The notes under the pieces: generated by a model
Told to the model about the DNA's origin: nothing
The model's input: only the letters and a program-made list of their open reading frames with translations
Databases searched by the model: none
Program-made: the position numbers and the translations under genes
From: VRUE01 sp963788975
GTDB lineage: Bacteria > Actinomycetota > Thermoleophilia > Solirubrobacterales > 70-9
DNA length: 64,000 nucleotides
Assembly (NCBI GenBank): GCA_963788975.1
Contig: CAWBIJ010000001.1
Span: 124,001-188,000, forward strand
Reading direction: 5' to 3'
Shown: positions 16,277-24,124 of the stretch, one piece after another
How the letters are laid out: the number at the start of each line of letters is the position of its first letter
Numbering within the stretch: position 1 is the first letter of the stretch

Positions 16277-16887
16277 CCGGTAATCGCGATCGGGTCTGGT
16301 AACGCCAGCCTGTATAAGGCGTCGAATTTGGTTTCTTCGGGACAGAAGAGGCCGGTCTGTTCGAGCGGTATTTCCTCGGCGCGGATTTCAGCTAAGGATT
16401 CTTGGTTCGGTGAACCTAAGGCGTGCAGACCGGTCAACCCGCTATACCCACAGTGAATTTCAATTCCGGGACAGTTCACTAATATTTTTATGCCGTGGGT
16501 ATCGACAGTCGCTAAGTTTAAGGCCGTTCTTAAGAGTAAGAGTAAGCCTTGATTGGCAGCGTTGACTTCGCAGGGGAATCCTCCGGTCGCTAAGCAATCT
16601 TCCGCGAAATCCAGCAGTTCAAGATGGATCGTTAGGGGGTTGCCTAACCCTAAGTTGAATCCTAAGAGCTGCGATTTTTTACAGATGATGTTTGTTTCGC
16701 CGGCTAAGAACCGTGGGTTTTCGGCCACTGCTGCGACATGACCGACATATACGTTTGCCGCTTCGCAGGGGTTTTCATGTTTTTCACAGAAAGCGGTGGG
16801 GCCTTCTGCCGACGCCGATGCGGGTCCGATCGACGCCAGGACGATCCCCGCCGCAACTGCGACCAGGTACAGCTTGCCGAGTCTCAT
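16273..16887 (-). CDS. Secreted protein with extreme TTA leucine codon use
   Basis: A 204-residue exported protein. The start is ATG 16887, directly after AAAGGAGAGCTC; an upstream in-frame ATG at 16920 would place the ribosome site inside the gene. A signal peptide (residues 1-25, MRLGKLYLVAV...ASASA) precedes a mature part with several Cys in pairs (FCEKHENPCEA, IICKK, DCLATGGFPCE, NCPGIEIHCG), suggesting disulfides. I count 15 TTA codons, while neighbouring genes have almost none; ATA and AAA codons are also frequent. Related Cys-rich secreted proteins occur in Solirubrobacterales; the function is unknown. Confidence 0.8.
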   Translation of the reverse strand: MRLGKLYLVAVAAGIVLASIGPASASAEGPTAFCEKHENPCEAANVYVGHVAAVAENPRFLAGETNIICKKSQLLGFNLGLGNPLTIHLELLDFAEDCLATGGFPCEVNAANQGLLLLLRTALNLATVDTHGIKILVNCPGIEIHCGYSGLTGLHALGSPNQESLAEIRAEEIPLEQTGLFCPEETKFDALYRLALPDPIAITG

Positions 16888-16899
16888 GAGCTCTCCTTT

Positions 16900-16917
16900 G
16901 CTCAAGGTTCCTTGAGC
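16900..16917. promoter_or_regulatory. Inverted repeat upstream of the TTA-rich gene
   Basis: GCTCAAGG (16900-16907) and CCTTGAGC (16910-16917) are exact reverse complements around TT. The repeat lies 13 bases upstream of the start at 16887 and next to the cyclase stop at 16926, so it may be an operator or the terminator stem of the upstream cyclase gene. Confidence 0.5.
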
Positions 16918-16925
16918 CATCCAGC

Positions 16926-19900
16926 TTAAGACGAGCTAGCAGTAAGCGCCGCGCGGCCTTCTTCGATCGCGTTCAGGGTCGACACGGCACCGGTTTCCTT
17001 CGCGATCGCCGCCGCTTCGTCAAGCGCCTCGCGGGCGCCATCCGGATCGCCTTCGGTGGCGCGGCTGTGGCTGAGCGCCAGCAGCGCCAACGGCAGCGAC
17101 CAGCGCAGTTCGCGTGCCCGCGCCACCTCGACAGCCCAGGTGGCGAGCTCGATTGCCTCGCCGGTCCTGCCGACGCCGGTCAGGGCCTCGGCGCGCACCG
17201 CCGCACGCCATGCCTCCTGCTCGTCCCCGCTGTACATCGCCTCGCGGTACAGGCCCTCCGCCTCCTCGAACGACCCGAGCGCCCCCTCGTAGTCCTCCGC
17301 CGCCAGCTGCGCGACGCCGAGGTTGCCTAGCGCGATGCCGCGCGAGAAGACGTCGCCGAGGCGGTCGGTCAGTTCGCAGTTGCGTCGGCCCACCGCGACG
17401 CCGGCCTCTGCTTCGCCGCGCATCGCCAGCACCATCGCCTTGGTGCCGCGATTCCAGCTCGCGGTCTCGAGGTCTCCCTGCTCTTTGGCGAGCTCCAGGC
17501 TCTCGTCCAGCAGTCGTTCGCACTCCTCCAGTTCCCCGCGCTCGCGGCGGACGAGCGCCTTCGAGTCGAGCGCCCAGGCAACGGGGCAGCCGATGATGAT
17601 GCCGGCGCCCACCGCGGGATCGCGGCCGGCGAGCTCCAGCACTTCGTCGGCGGTGCGGTCGAACGCCTCGAAGTCGGCGGCGCATAGATGCGCGTAGCCG
17701 CCCGCCGCCCTGATCGCGACCCGTAGGTGCAGGTCGCCGGATTCGTCGGCCAGCCGGTTCGCCTCGTCGACCCCGGCGATCCACTCGGCCGTCGTCTGCT
17801 CCAGCCCAGGCCGTCCCGAGAGCAGCATTCGCAGCAGGGCGAGGGAGCGCAGGTCGCCGATCCGGGTCGCGATCTCCTCCGCCTCTGTCTCGAGGCGCGC
17901 CATGCGCTCGCGCTCCATCCCCAGTCGCCAGGCGTAGTCGAGCTGCTGCAGGCGCGATCCGACCGCGAGGGCGCTGGCCTCCTCGCTCTCCTCCAACCCG
18001 TCAGCCAAGCGCGTCACCGTGGCCCAGAGCCGCAGCGCGTCGCGCGGCTGGCTGTGACCGGCCCAGTGCGCCGCCCGTGCCGCCCAGCGCGCCGCCTCCA
18101 GCGGCTCGTCCCCGGACTCCATGTGACTGGCGATCAGCGCCGCCAGCTCCTCATGACGCTCGGGGTTGAGCTCGATCAGCGCTCGTGCCGTGGCCGCGTG
18201 CGTCGCCGCTCGCTGCTCGGCGAGCTGGGTGCCGTAGGCGACCTCGCGGGTCAGCGGGTGGCGGAAGGCGAGGACCCGTTCCGGGTAGAGCTCGAGCTCG
18301 TAGAGGAAGCCGGCATCGATCAGTTCCTTGAGGGCTGCCTCGCAGGCATCAGGATCGTCGAAGCCGGCGACGAGCGTGAGCGTGCGCTCGCCCACCTCCT
18401 TGCCGGCGACCGAGACCGCCTGCAGCAGCCGCTTCGCCCCTGGGCGGAGGCGGTCGACTCGTGCCGCCAGCACCGTCTGCACGGTTGTTGGCACGCTCAG
18501 CTCCTCGATCGGCTGCGCCAGGCGGTAAGCGCCGCGCTCTCCTTCCAGGGTGCCGTCCTCGGCCAGCTCACGGACGATCTCCTCGACGAAGAAGGGGTTA
18601 CCGGCGCTGCGCTCGTGGATCAGCTCGGCCAGGCCCTCCAGCGAGGGGTGCGCGCCGATCAGGTCGCGCAGCAGTTCCTCGGTGTCGGCCGCGTCCAGAG
18701 GCTCCAGCGAGATCTGCTCGTAATAGGAGGGCTCGGTCCACCCCGGCTCGTATTCGGGCCGGAAGTTGACCAGGGCCAGTGTCTTGGTCCCCTCGACCGA
18801 GCCGAGCAGTTCCCCCAGCAGCACCTCGCTGGGGTCGTCCATCCAGTGCAGGTCCTCGACCATGGTGACGATCGGCTCGCGCCGCTGGGGTGCCCGCACG
18901 AGCTTGCAGACGACTCTGCGCAGGGCTCGGTGCCTAGCCTCGGCGCTGAGCTGGGGGAGGGGGCGGTCGGGGTCGGGCACGCCGAGGAAGTCGAAGAGCA
19001 GGGGCAGGTCGTCGGCGAAGCTGGGGTCGAGCAGCAGCGTGCGGCCGGCGATCTTCTCGCGCACGATCCGCTCCGGATCGGCGTCGGCGATGCCGAAGTA
19101 GGTGCGCAGCATCTGCAGCACCGGCATGAAGGGGATATCGCGGCCGTGCGCCTGTCCCTGGCATTCGAAGACCTCGATGCCGTCGGCGCGGGCGCGTTCG
19201 GCGAGCTCCAGGCAGAGGCGGCTCTTGCCGACCCCAGGCTCGGCGACGATTCCGACTGCCGCTCCGTCACCGGCCACCGCCTGTCCCAGCGCCCGCTCCA
19301 ACGCCGCCATCTCCTCGGTGCGGCCGACGAAGCGGGAGAATCCCCGCTCCCGCGAGAGGTCGAGCCGCGAGCGGGCGGAGCCGACGCCGGCCAACTCGAA
19401 GACGCGGACCGGCTTGCTGGCGCCCTTGATCTCGAACTTGCCCAGGTCCTCCAGCTCGAGGTATCCGCGCGCCAACTCGGCTGCAGCTTCGGCGAGGTAG
19501 GCCTTGCCGGGCTCGGCCAGGGCCTCCATCCGCTGCGCCAGGCCGACCGTGTGGCCGATAGCGGTGTACTCGCCTGTTCCGGCTTCGCCAATTGCCCCGG
19601 CGACGACCTCGCCGGAGTTGATCCCGATCCGGGTCGAGAAGTTGAGGCCGTGTCCGCGCCGTAGCTCGGCCGCGTACTCGCCGACGTCGTCGAGCATCCG
19701 CAGCGCCGCGTAACAGGCCCGCCGCGCGTGGTCCTCGTGGGCGACCGGGGCGCCGAAGACGGCCATGATCCCGTCGCCGGTGAACTTGTCGACCGTGCCC
19801 TCGAACCGCTCCACGGCCTCGGCGAGGATCGCGAAGAAGCGCTGCATGATCTTGCGCCACTCCTCCGGGTCCTGCTGCTCGGCGAGGTCCATCGAGCCCT

Positions 19901-19982
19901 TGACGTCGGCGAAGAGCACAGTCACCTGCTTGCGCTCGCCCTCGAAATCGATCGGTCTCGCTTCGCTCACGAGTGATTCCAT
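16926..19982 (-). CDS. Class III adenylate/guanylate cyclase fused to AAA ATPase and TPR domains
   Basis: A 1018-residue multidomain regulator. The N-terminal cyclase homology domain (about 15-185) keeps metal-binding Asp residues in VTVLFADVKGS and GDGIMAVFGAP. A STAND/AAA module follows with Walker A (AEPGVGKSRL, near 245-255) and Walker B (VEDLHWMDD), then helical TPR-like repeats to the end (EEAEGLYREAM, GEAIELATWAVEVARAR). ATG 19982 is chosen because the cyclase domain starts just after it and a TTGACC/TATAGG promoter lies immediately upstream; an ATG at 20024 is also in frame. Proteins of this layout are abundant in soil actinobacteria; the signal sensed is unknown. Confidence 0.88.
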   Translation of the reverse strand: MESLVSEARPIDFEGERKQVTVLFADVKGSMDLAEQQDPEEWRKIMQRFFAILAEAVERFEGTVDKFTGDGIMAVFGAPVAHEDHARRACYAALRMLDDVGEYAAELRRGHGLNFSTRIGINSGEVVAGAIGEAGTGEYTAIGHTVGLAQRMEALAEPGKAYLAEAAAELARGYLELEDLGKFEIKGASKPVRVFELAGVGSARSRLDLSRERGFSRFVGRTEEMAALERALGQAVAGDGAAVGIVAEPGVGKSRLCLELAERARADGIEVFECQGQAHGRDIPFMPVLQMLRTYFGIADADPERIVREKIAGRTLLLDPSFADDLPLLFDFLGVPDPDRPLPQLSAEARHRALRRVVCKLVRAPQRREPIVTMVEDLHWMDDPSEVLLGELLGSVEGTKTLALVNFRPEYEPGWTEPSYYEQISLEPLDAADTEELLRDLIGAHPSLEGLAELIHERSAGNPFFVEEIVRELAEDGTLEGERGAYRLAQPIEELSVPTTVQTVLAARVDRLRPGAKRLLQAVSVAGKEVGERTLTLVAGFDDPDACEAALKELIDAGFLYELELYPERVLAFRHPLTREVAYGTQLAEQRAATHAATARALIELNPERHEELAALIASHMESGDEPLEAARWAARAAHWAGHSQPRDALRLWATVTRLADGLEESEEASALAVGSRLQQLDYAWRLGMERERMARLETEAEEIATRIGDLRSLALLRMLLSGRPGLEQTTAEWIAGVDEANRLADESGDLHLRVAIRAAGGYAHLCAADFEAFDRTADEVLELAGRDPAVGAGIIIGCPVAWALDSKALVRRERGELEECERLLDESLELAKEQGDLETASWNRGTKAMVLAMRGEAEAGVAVGRRNCELTDRLGDVFSRGIALGNLGVAQLAAEDYEGALGSFEEAEGLYREAMYSGDEQEAWRAAVRAEALTGVGRTGEAIELATWAVEVARARELRWSLPLALLALSHSRATEGDPDGAREALDEAAAIAKETGAVSTLNAIEEGRAALTASSS

Positions 19983-19994
19983 CGTACGCCTCGA

Positions 19995-20026
19995 CCTATA
20001 CTGGCTAATCGATTGACTGGTCAATC
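19995..20026. promoter_or_regulatory. Divergent promoter with TetR-like operator
   Basis: The palindrome GATTGAC-TG-GTCAATC (20011-20026) contains the -35 TTGACC of a minus-strand promoter; 18 bases on is TATAGG (20000-19995) for the cyclase. On the plus strand TATACT (19997-20002) places transcription of the nitrilase-tetR operon at the palindrome. Binding there should block both. The TetR gene at 20891 is the obvious candidate. Confidence 0.6.
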
Positions 20027-20042
20027 AACCCGGTTGGTCAGG

Positions 20043-20891
20043 ATGACGAGAGGAGCGCGTTCCTTGCGCGCAGCGGTGGTACAGCTCAACTCGACCGGCG
20101 ACAAGGCTCGCAATCTCGCTGCGGCCGAGCGCCTGGTGCGCGCCGCCGCGGCCGACGGTGCCGAGCTGGTCGCGCTACCCGAGAAGTGGAACCTGCTGGC
20201 CGGGGGCGAGGAGCTGCTGGCGGGCGCCGAGCCGCTCGACGGCCCTTCGCTGAGCGCCGCCCGCGACTGGGCGCGCGAGCTCGGAATACACCTGCTTGCC
20301 GGCAGCGTCTCCGAGCGGGGTGAGGAGAAGGCCTTCAACACCTCGGTACTGATCGGGCCCGACGGTGACGACCTCGCCGTCTACCGCAAGATTCACATGT
20401 TCGACGTCGAAGTCGGCGGTGTCCCCTATTGCGAGTCCGAGCACGAGCAGGCCGGGGGCGAGATCGTCAGCGGCCAGGTCGGTGACCAGATCCTCGGTCT
20501 CAGCGTCTGTTACGACCTGCGTTTCCCTGAGCTGTACCGGATCCTCGCCGTCCGCGGCGCCCGTCTGATTGCGGTGCCCTCGGCCTTCACCCTCGCGACC
20601 GGCCGCGACCACTGGCAGGTGCTGCTGCGGGCGCGGGCGATCGAGAACCAGGTCTTCCTCCTCGCCCCCAACCAGGTGGGCGAGGCGCCACCGCACTTCA
20701 GCTCCTACGGCCGCTCGGCGATCGTCGACCCCTGGGGTGTGGTGCTTACCACCGCCCCGGATAAGGAGTGCTTCGTCGCCGCTGAGCTCGACCTCGCCGC
20801 CCAGGAGCAGGTCCGCGAGTCCCTGCCCTCGCTCGCCAATCGCCGCCCTCAGGCCTACGTTTGGCCCCAGCTCCAGGAGGCACACGCCTGA
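20043..20891 (+). CDS. Nitrilase-superfamily C-N hydrolase
   Basis: A protein of about 282 residues with the Glu-Lys-Cys triad: Glu in ALPEKWN, Lys in YRKIHMFD and Cys in LSVCYDLRFPE. The size and the CYDLRFPE block resemble the Nit1/Nit2 omega-amidase-like branch, which hydrolyses small amides such as deaminated glutathione or alpha-ketoglutaramate. The start is ATG 20043, though TTG 20064 after GAGAGGAG is also possible. It is coupled to the TetR gene by TGATG and shares a divergent, operator-containing promoter region with the cyclase. Confidence 0.85.
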   Translation: MTRGARSLRAAVVQLNSTGDKARNLAAAERLVRAAAADGAELVALPEKWNLLAGGEELLAGAEPLDGPSLSAARDWARELGIHLLAGSVSERGEEKAFNTSVLIGPDGDDLAVYRKIHMFDVEVGGVPYCESEHEQAGGEIVSGQVGDQILGLSVCYDLRFPELYRILAVRGARLIAVPSAFTLATGRDHWQVLLRARAIENQVFLLAPNQVGEAPPHFSSYGRSAIVDPWGVVLTTAPDKECFVAAELDLAAQEQVRESLPSLANRRPQAYVWPQLQEAHA

Positions 20892-21496
20892 TGGCCAAGG
20901 CTCCCGCCCCCGCGGTCGACAAGCGCCGCCAGATCCTCGACGCGGCGGTACGCGTCTTCGCCCGACAGGGCTTCCACGCGACCCGCGTCTCCGACATCGC
21001 CGACGAGGCCGGGGTTGCCTACGGGCTCGTCTACCACTACTTCAAGTCGAAGGACGAGGTCCTGAACGAGCTCTTCAGCGAGCGCTGGTCGCTGCTGCTG
21101 GCGGCGATCGGGGAGGCGGATGCCGAAGGGGCGGCGCCGCGCGCCAAGCTGGAGGCGGTGGCGGGCTTCATCGTCGACTCCTATCGCCACGACCCGGAGC
21201 TGATGAAGGTGATCATCGTCGAGGTAACGCGGGCGGCCAACTCCTTCGGGCGCACCCACCTGCCGGAGATCCGGCGCGCCTACGACTCGATCGCCGAAAT
21301 CGTCGCCGAGGGGCAGGAGGACGGCACCTTTCGCCGCGACATTGACCCGACCTTCGCCTCGATGTCCTTTTACGGGGCGATCGAGCAGCTGCTCTCGGGC
21401 TGGATCTTCGATCTGATCCCGTCCTCGGGCGCTGACTTCGATCGTGCGAAGGAACTGGTGGTGGAGACGATCTGCGACGGGCTCGAGCCACGATAG
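20891..21496 (+). CDS. TetR-family repressor
   Basis: A 201-residue TetR/AcrR regulator. The HTH (about residues 12-60) reads RRQILDAAVRVFARQGFHATRVSDIADEAG then VYHYFKSKDEVL. The C-terminal all-helical effector domain (GRTHLPEIRRAYDSI..., FYGAIEQLLSGWIF) resembles FadR/acyl-CoA-responsive members. It is translated from the nitrilase stop (TGATG). A TetR-size palindrome at 20011-20026 and a similar one at 36948-36963 upstream of an aldehyde dehydrogenase are candidate targets. Confidence 0.9.
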   Translation: MAKAPAPAVDKRRQILDAAVRVFARQGFHATRVSDIADEAGVAYGLVYHYFKSKDEVLNELFSERWSLLLAAIGEADAEGAAPRAKLEAVAGFIVDSYRHDPELMKVIIVEVTRAANSFGRTHLPEIRRAYDSIAEIVAEGQEDGTFRRDIDPTFASMSFYGAIEQLLSGWIFDLIPSSGADFDRAKELVVETICDGLEPR

Positions 21497-21512
21497 GTAA
21501 GGTCGGGCGCCG

Positions 21513-21647
21513 ATGGACAACGAGATCGTCAAACGACTCGCATGGAGTGGGCTGCTGACCGCGAGCAGCGCCCTCGCCACCATCGCCGCGGCGCGCCTGG
21601 CCGCCTTCGTCTGGCGCCGGGTCTTCGACGAGGACCCGCCGGAGTAG
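21513..21647 (+). CDS. 44-residue membrane protein
   Basis: A short gene from ATG 21513 to TAG 21647. It encodes one predicted membrane helix (about 10-32, WSGLLTASSALATIAAARLAA) followed by a charged tail FVWRRVFDEDPPE. It lies two bases before the Holin-X gene in the arrangement common in actinobacteria, where small membrane proteins, Holin-X and DUF3618 proteins form one stress-related operon. The conserved position rather than sequence similarity supports it. Confidence 0.6.
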   Translation: MDNEIVKRLAWSGLLTASSALATIAAARLAAFVWRRVFDEDPPE

Positions 21648-21649
21648 CG

Positions 21650-22096
21650 ATGGCAGGTCCAGCCGCCACCCCGCCGTCCCCGGTCCCGCCGCCCGAGCCC
21701 AAGGACGGCGACAAGTCGGTCGCCGAGCTCGTCATCGACGTCTCCGAACGAGCCTCGACGCTGGTCCGCGAGGAGATCGAACTGGCGAAGGCTGAGGTCT
21801 CCGAGAAGGTCGCCAAGCTGCTGCGCGGCTCGGTCGTCGGCCTCGCCGCCGGCATCTTCGCCTTCCTCGCCCTGATTCTGGCGATGCATGGCTTCGCCTG
21901 GCTGATCAACGACCTCTTCTTCGATGGCGAGGCCTGGCCCGGCTTCTTCATCGAGGCGGCGCTCTTCCTGCTGATCGCGGCAGGTGCCGGCCTCTTCGCC
22001 TACCGCTCGGTCCAGGCCGGTGCGCCGCCGGTGCCCGAGCTGGCGATCGAGGAGGCGAAGCGGACCAAGGAGATGCTGGGGGGAGTGGGCAAATGA
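21650..22096 (+). CDS. Holin-X / phage-holin-like family membrane protein
   Basis: A 148-residue protein. An amphipathic N-terminal segment (SVAELVIDVSERASTLVREEIELAKAEV, about 24-51) is typical of the actinobacterial Holin-X family. Two membrane helices follow (about 60-85 and 100-122). Despite the family name these chromosomal genes are not prophage lysis genes and are usually linked with DUF3618 proteins, as here (ATGA overlap at 22093). The role in the envelope is not established. Confidence 0.85.
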   Translation: MAGPAATPPSPVPPPEPKDGDKSVAELVIDVSERASTLVREEIELAKAEVSEKVAKLLRGSVVGLAAGIFAFLALILAMHGFAWLINDLFFDGEAWPGFFIEAALFLLIAAGAGLFAYRSVQAGAPPVPELAIEEAKRTKEMLGGVGK

Positions 22097-22341
22097 GCAC
22101 GCAACCCGAGCCCGTGCGGCCTTCGACGGCGGGTGTGCCAGGTCGCTCCCCGGCGCAGATCCGTCAGAACATAGAGCTCCAGCGCCGTGACTTGAGCCGC
22201 TCGGTCGAGCAGCTGCGCGGCCGTGTCGCCGAGCTCACTGACTGGCGCCGTCAGGTCCGCGAGCACCGCTCGCAGCTGGTCGTCGGCGCTGCCGTAGTGG
22301 GTTTTGCCGTGGGCGTTCTAACCTTTCGCCGCCGGAGATGA
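22093..22341 (+). CDS. DUF3618 protein
   Basis: An 82-residue protein with the DUF3618 signature: RSPAQIRQNIELQRRDLSRSVEQLRGRV, followed by one membrane helix (LVVGAAVVGFAVGVLTF) and a positively charged end. It overlaps the Holin-X gene by four bases and is the last gene of the trio. Its TGA (22339-22341) lies in the left arm of the conserved intergenic element described separately. Confidence 0.85.
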   Translation: MSTQPEPVRPSTAGVPGRSPAQIRQNIELQRRDLSRSVEQLRGRVAELTDWRRQVREHRSQLVVGAAVVGFAVGVLTFRRRR

Positions 22342-22440
22342 CGCGACTCATGGGTCGCTAGGCAAGGACGCAGGGAGCCTGAATAGCAGCGCTATTCAGG
22401 CGACTGAGGACGCAGCATGGCGGCTCATGAGGCCGTCAGA
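22338..22440. repeat. Conserved-core structured element between convergent genes, copy 1
   Basis: The core AGGCAAGGACGCAGGGAGC (22360-22378) is followed by a perfect hairpin (arms 22379-22388 and 22392-22401) and TGAGGACGCAGCATGGCG (22405-22422). Flanks TGACG...CTCATG (22339-22352) and CATGAG...CGTCA (22427-22439) can pair. Copy 2 (48511-48610) has almost the same two core blocks but completely different hairpin and flank sequences that still pair. It spans the gap between the stops of the DUF3618 gene and the convergent degV gene. It may act as a bidirectional terminator, an RNA or a mobile repeat. Confidence 0.75.
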
Positions 22441-23306
22441 ACGGCGGTCGAGACGGAGCCGATGCCGAGCAGGCCAGGGCCGACGTGGGCGCCGAGCACG
22501 GCGCCGATCTCGGAGACGAAGGCCGGCTCGCAGCCGAAGATCTCGCGACCGTCGTCGACCAGGCCCGCCGCGGTCTCGTCGTCCTGGATGTGCTGGACCA
22601 CCCAGCCGTCGAGTCCGGACTCGTGGCGCTGGCGCGCGTAGTCGCGCAGCCGCTCGATCGAGCGTGCCCGGGTCCGTACCCGCTCGACCGGGGTGATCTC
22701 CTCCTCCAGCGTCAGGATCGGCTTGATCTTCAGCGCCGAGCCGATCCAGGCGGCGGCGCCGCCGATCCGCCCGCCGCGGCGCAGGTACTCGAGGGTGTCG
22801 ACCGCGAACCACATCTTCAGCTCCTTGCGTGCCCGCTGGGCGCGGGCCAGGACCGCCTCGGCGTCGTCGCCGGCAACCGCCGCGGCCGAGGCGGCGAGGG
22901 CGCTGAGGCCCATGCCGCCGGCTGCCGAGCGAGAGTCGAAGACGTGGATGCGCTCGCCGCCCTTGTCCTCGGCGATGAGGCGCTCGCGCGCCTGGTTCGC
23001 CGCCTCGCAGGTGCCGGAGATGCCTGCCGATATGTGGACCGAGACGACTTCGCGCCCAGCTTCGAGCAGCGGCTCGTAGACCGAGACGAAGTCGCCGATC
23101 GAGGGCTGTGACGTCTGCGCTCCTCCCTCGGAGGCGCGCAGGCGCTGGTAGAAGTCGGCGTAGTCGGAGATCTCCGACTCCGGCTCCTGGTGGCCGTCGA
23201 TCGAGACGTAGAGGCTGATCGTCTCGATGCCGCGCTCGGCGATCAGCTCGCGGGGGAGGTACGCGGTCGTGTCGCAGACGACGGCGGTTGGGGCGTCAGC
23301 ACTCAA
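22425..23306 (-). CDS. DegV family fatty-acid-binding protein
   Basis: A 293-residue two-domain DegV protein. The family opening is VVCDTTAYLPRELI, the lipid-binding loop region VSVHISAGISGTCEAA, and the second-domain block YLRRGGRIGGAAAWIGSALKIKPIL. DegV/FakB proteins hold a fatty acid for phosphorylation by FakA; no fakA is present in this window. The start is TTG 23306, as the homology begins right there. The 3' end is inside the structured intergenic element. Confidence 0.9.
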   Translation of the reverse strand: MSADAPTAVVCDTTAYLPRELIAERGIETISLYVSIDGHQEPESEISDYADFYQRLRASEGGAQTSQPSIGDFVSVYEPLLEAGREVVSVHISAGISGTCEAANQARERLIAEDKGGERIHVFDSRSAAGGMGLSALAASAAAVAGDDAEAVLARAQRARKELKMWFAVDTLEYLRRGGRIGGAAAWIGSALKIKPILTLEEEITPVERVRTRARSIERLRDYARQRHESGLDGWVVQHIQDDETAAGLVDDGREIFGCEPAFVSEIGAVLGAHVGPGLLGIGSVSTAVLTAS

Positions 23307-23334
23307 GGCGGGGCGATTCTGGCAGACCTGCCGC

Positions 23335-23340
23335 TACACT
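23335..23340 (+). promoter_or_regulatory. Putative -10 box (TACACT) of the erpA-like gene
   Basis: TACACT ends seven bases before the GTG at 23348 with no Shine-Dalgarno between, so a leaderless mRNA is predicted. A short CACTT/AAGTG dyad (23337-23350) overlaps it. Confidence 0.45.
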
Positions 23341-23347
23341 TTGTGAA

Positions 23348-23725
23348 GTGACGGATTCACCGACAGAGGCGATCGCCCTCACCGCCAAGGCCGCCGAGAA
23401 GATCGGCGAGCTGCTCGGCTCCCAGCAGGAGGCCGAGGGCCAGGCGCTTCGCGTCGCCGTCCGCGGCGGCGGCTGCTCCGGCTTCCAGTACGCGCTCGCC
23501 TTCGACCGCGCCAAGGATGACGACCACGTCTTCGAGGTCGACGGCGTCGCGGTGATCGTCGACAAGGTCAGCATGCAGTTCGTCTTTGGCTCAGAGGTCG
23601 ACTACGTCGAAGGACTTCAGGGTGCTGGCTTCCAGGTCAACAACCCGAACGTGGTTGCGGCCTGCGGCTGTGGCTCCTCCTTCCAGGTGAAGGATGACGC
23701 CCCCGCTGAGACAGCGGCCGTCTAG
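23348..23725 (+). CDS. erpA: Iron-sulfur cluster insertion protein ErpA/IscA type
   Basis: A 125-residue A-type Fe-S carrier. Three conserved Cys are present: GGGCSGF (about residue 42) and ACGCGSSF (about 108 and 110). It starts at GTG 23348, where ALTAKAAEKI begins the family fold. It converges on the Grx4 gene with a four-base overlap, beside BolA and a ferredoxin reductase, so the region groups Fe-S carrier, cluster-binding glutaredoxin, its BolA partner and electron supply. Confidence 0.92.
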   Translation: MTDSPTEAIALTAKAAEKIGELLGSQQEAEGQALRVAVRGGGCSGFQYALAFDRAKDDDHVFEVDGVAVIVDKVSMQFVFGSEVDYVEGLQGAGFQVNNPNVVAACGCGSSFQVKDDAPAETAAV

Positions 23726-24111
23726 CTGCCGTCGATCTGCAGCGGCGGCGACTGCGCCGGCGGTGCAGCTGGCGCGGCGGCGACCTCGGGCTGTTCGACA
23801 CCGAGCGCCTCGGCGAGCTCGCCCGACTCGAACATCTCCTCGACGATGTCAGCTCCGCCGAGCAACTCGCCGTTGACGTAGAGCTGGGGGAAGGTCTGCC
23901 AGTCGGAGATCTCAGCGGTCACCTCGCGCAGCGGCTGCAGCGCCGGCAGTACGTCGATTGCCCCGTACTCGACGTCCATCGTGTCGAGCGCCTGGACGAC
24001 CCGCATCGAGAAGCCGCAGCGCGGCGCTTCCGGTGTGCCCTTCATGAAGAGCAGCACCGGGTTGGCGGCGATCAGCTCCTCGACCTTCTGCTTCAGCTCG
24101 GCGTCGGCCAT
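23722..24111 (-). CDS. grxD: Monothiol glutaredoxin, Grx4 family
   Basis: A 129-residue monothiol glutaredoxin with CGFS in APRCGFSMRVVQ, WQTFPQLYVNGELLGGADIV for glutathione binding, and KGTPEAP before the active site. It binds a [2Fe-2S] cluster with glutathione as a dimer or with BolA. The ATG at 24111 is preferred over 24117. A Pro/Ala-rich C-terminal tail of about 25 residues is an extension relative to E. coli Grx4. It lies 13 bases downstream of bolA on the same strand. Confidence 0.9.
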   Translation of the reverse strand: MADAELKQKVEELIAANPVLLFMKGTPEAPRCGFSMRVVQALDTMDVEYGAIDVLPALQPLREVTAEISDWQTFPQLYVNGELLGGADIVEEMFESGELAEALGVEQPEVAAAPAAPPAQSPPLQIDGS

Positions 24112-24124
24112 TGGCACAGAGTAG

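Noticed and set aside
17727..19664. A 645-codon plus-strand frame
   Set aside because: It is fully antisense to the cyclase/AAA/TPR gene and shows no motif.
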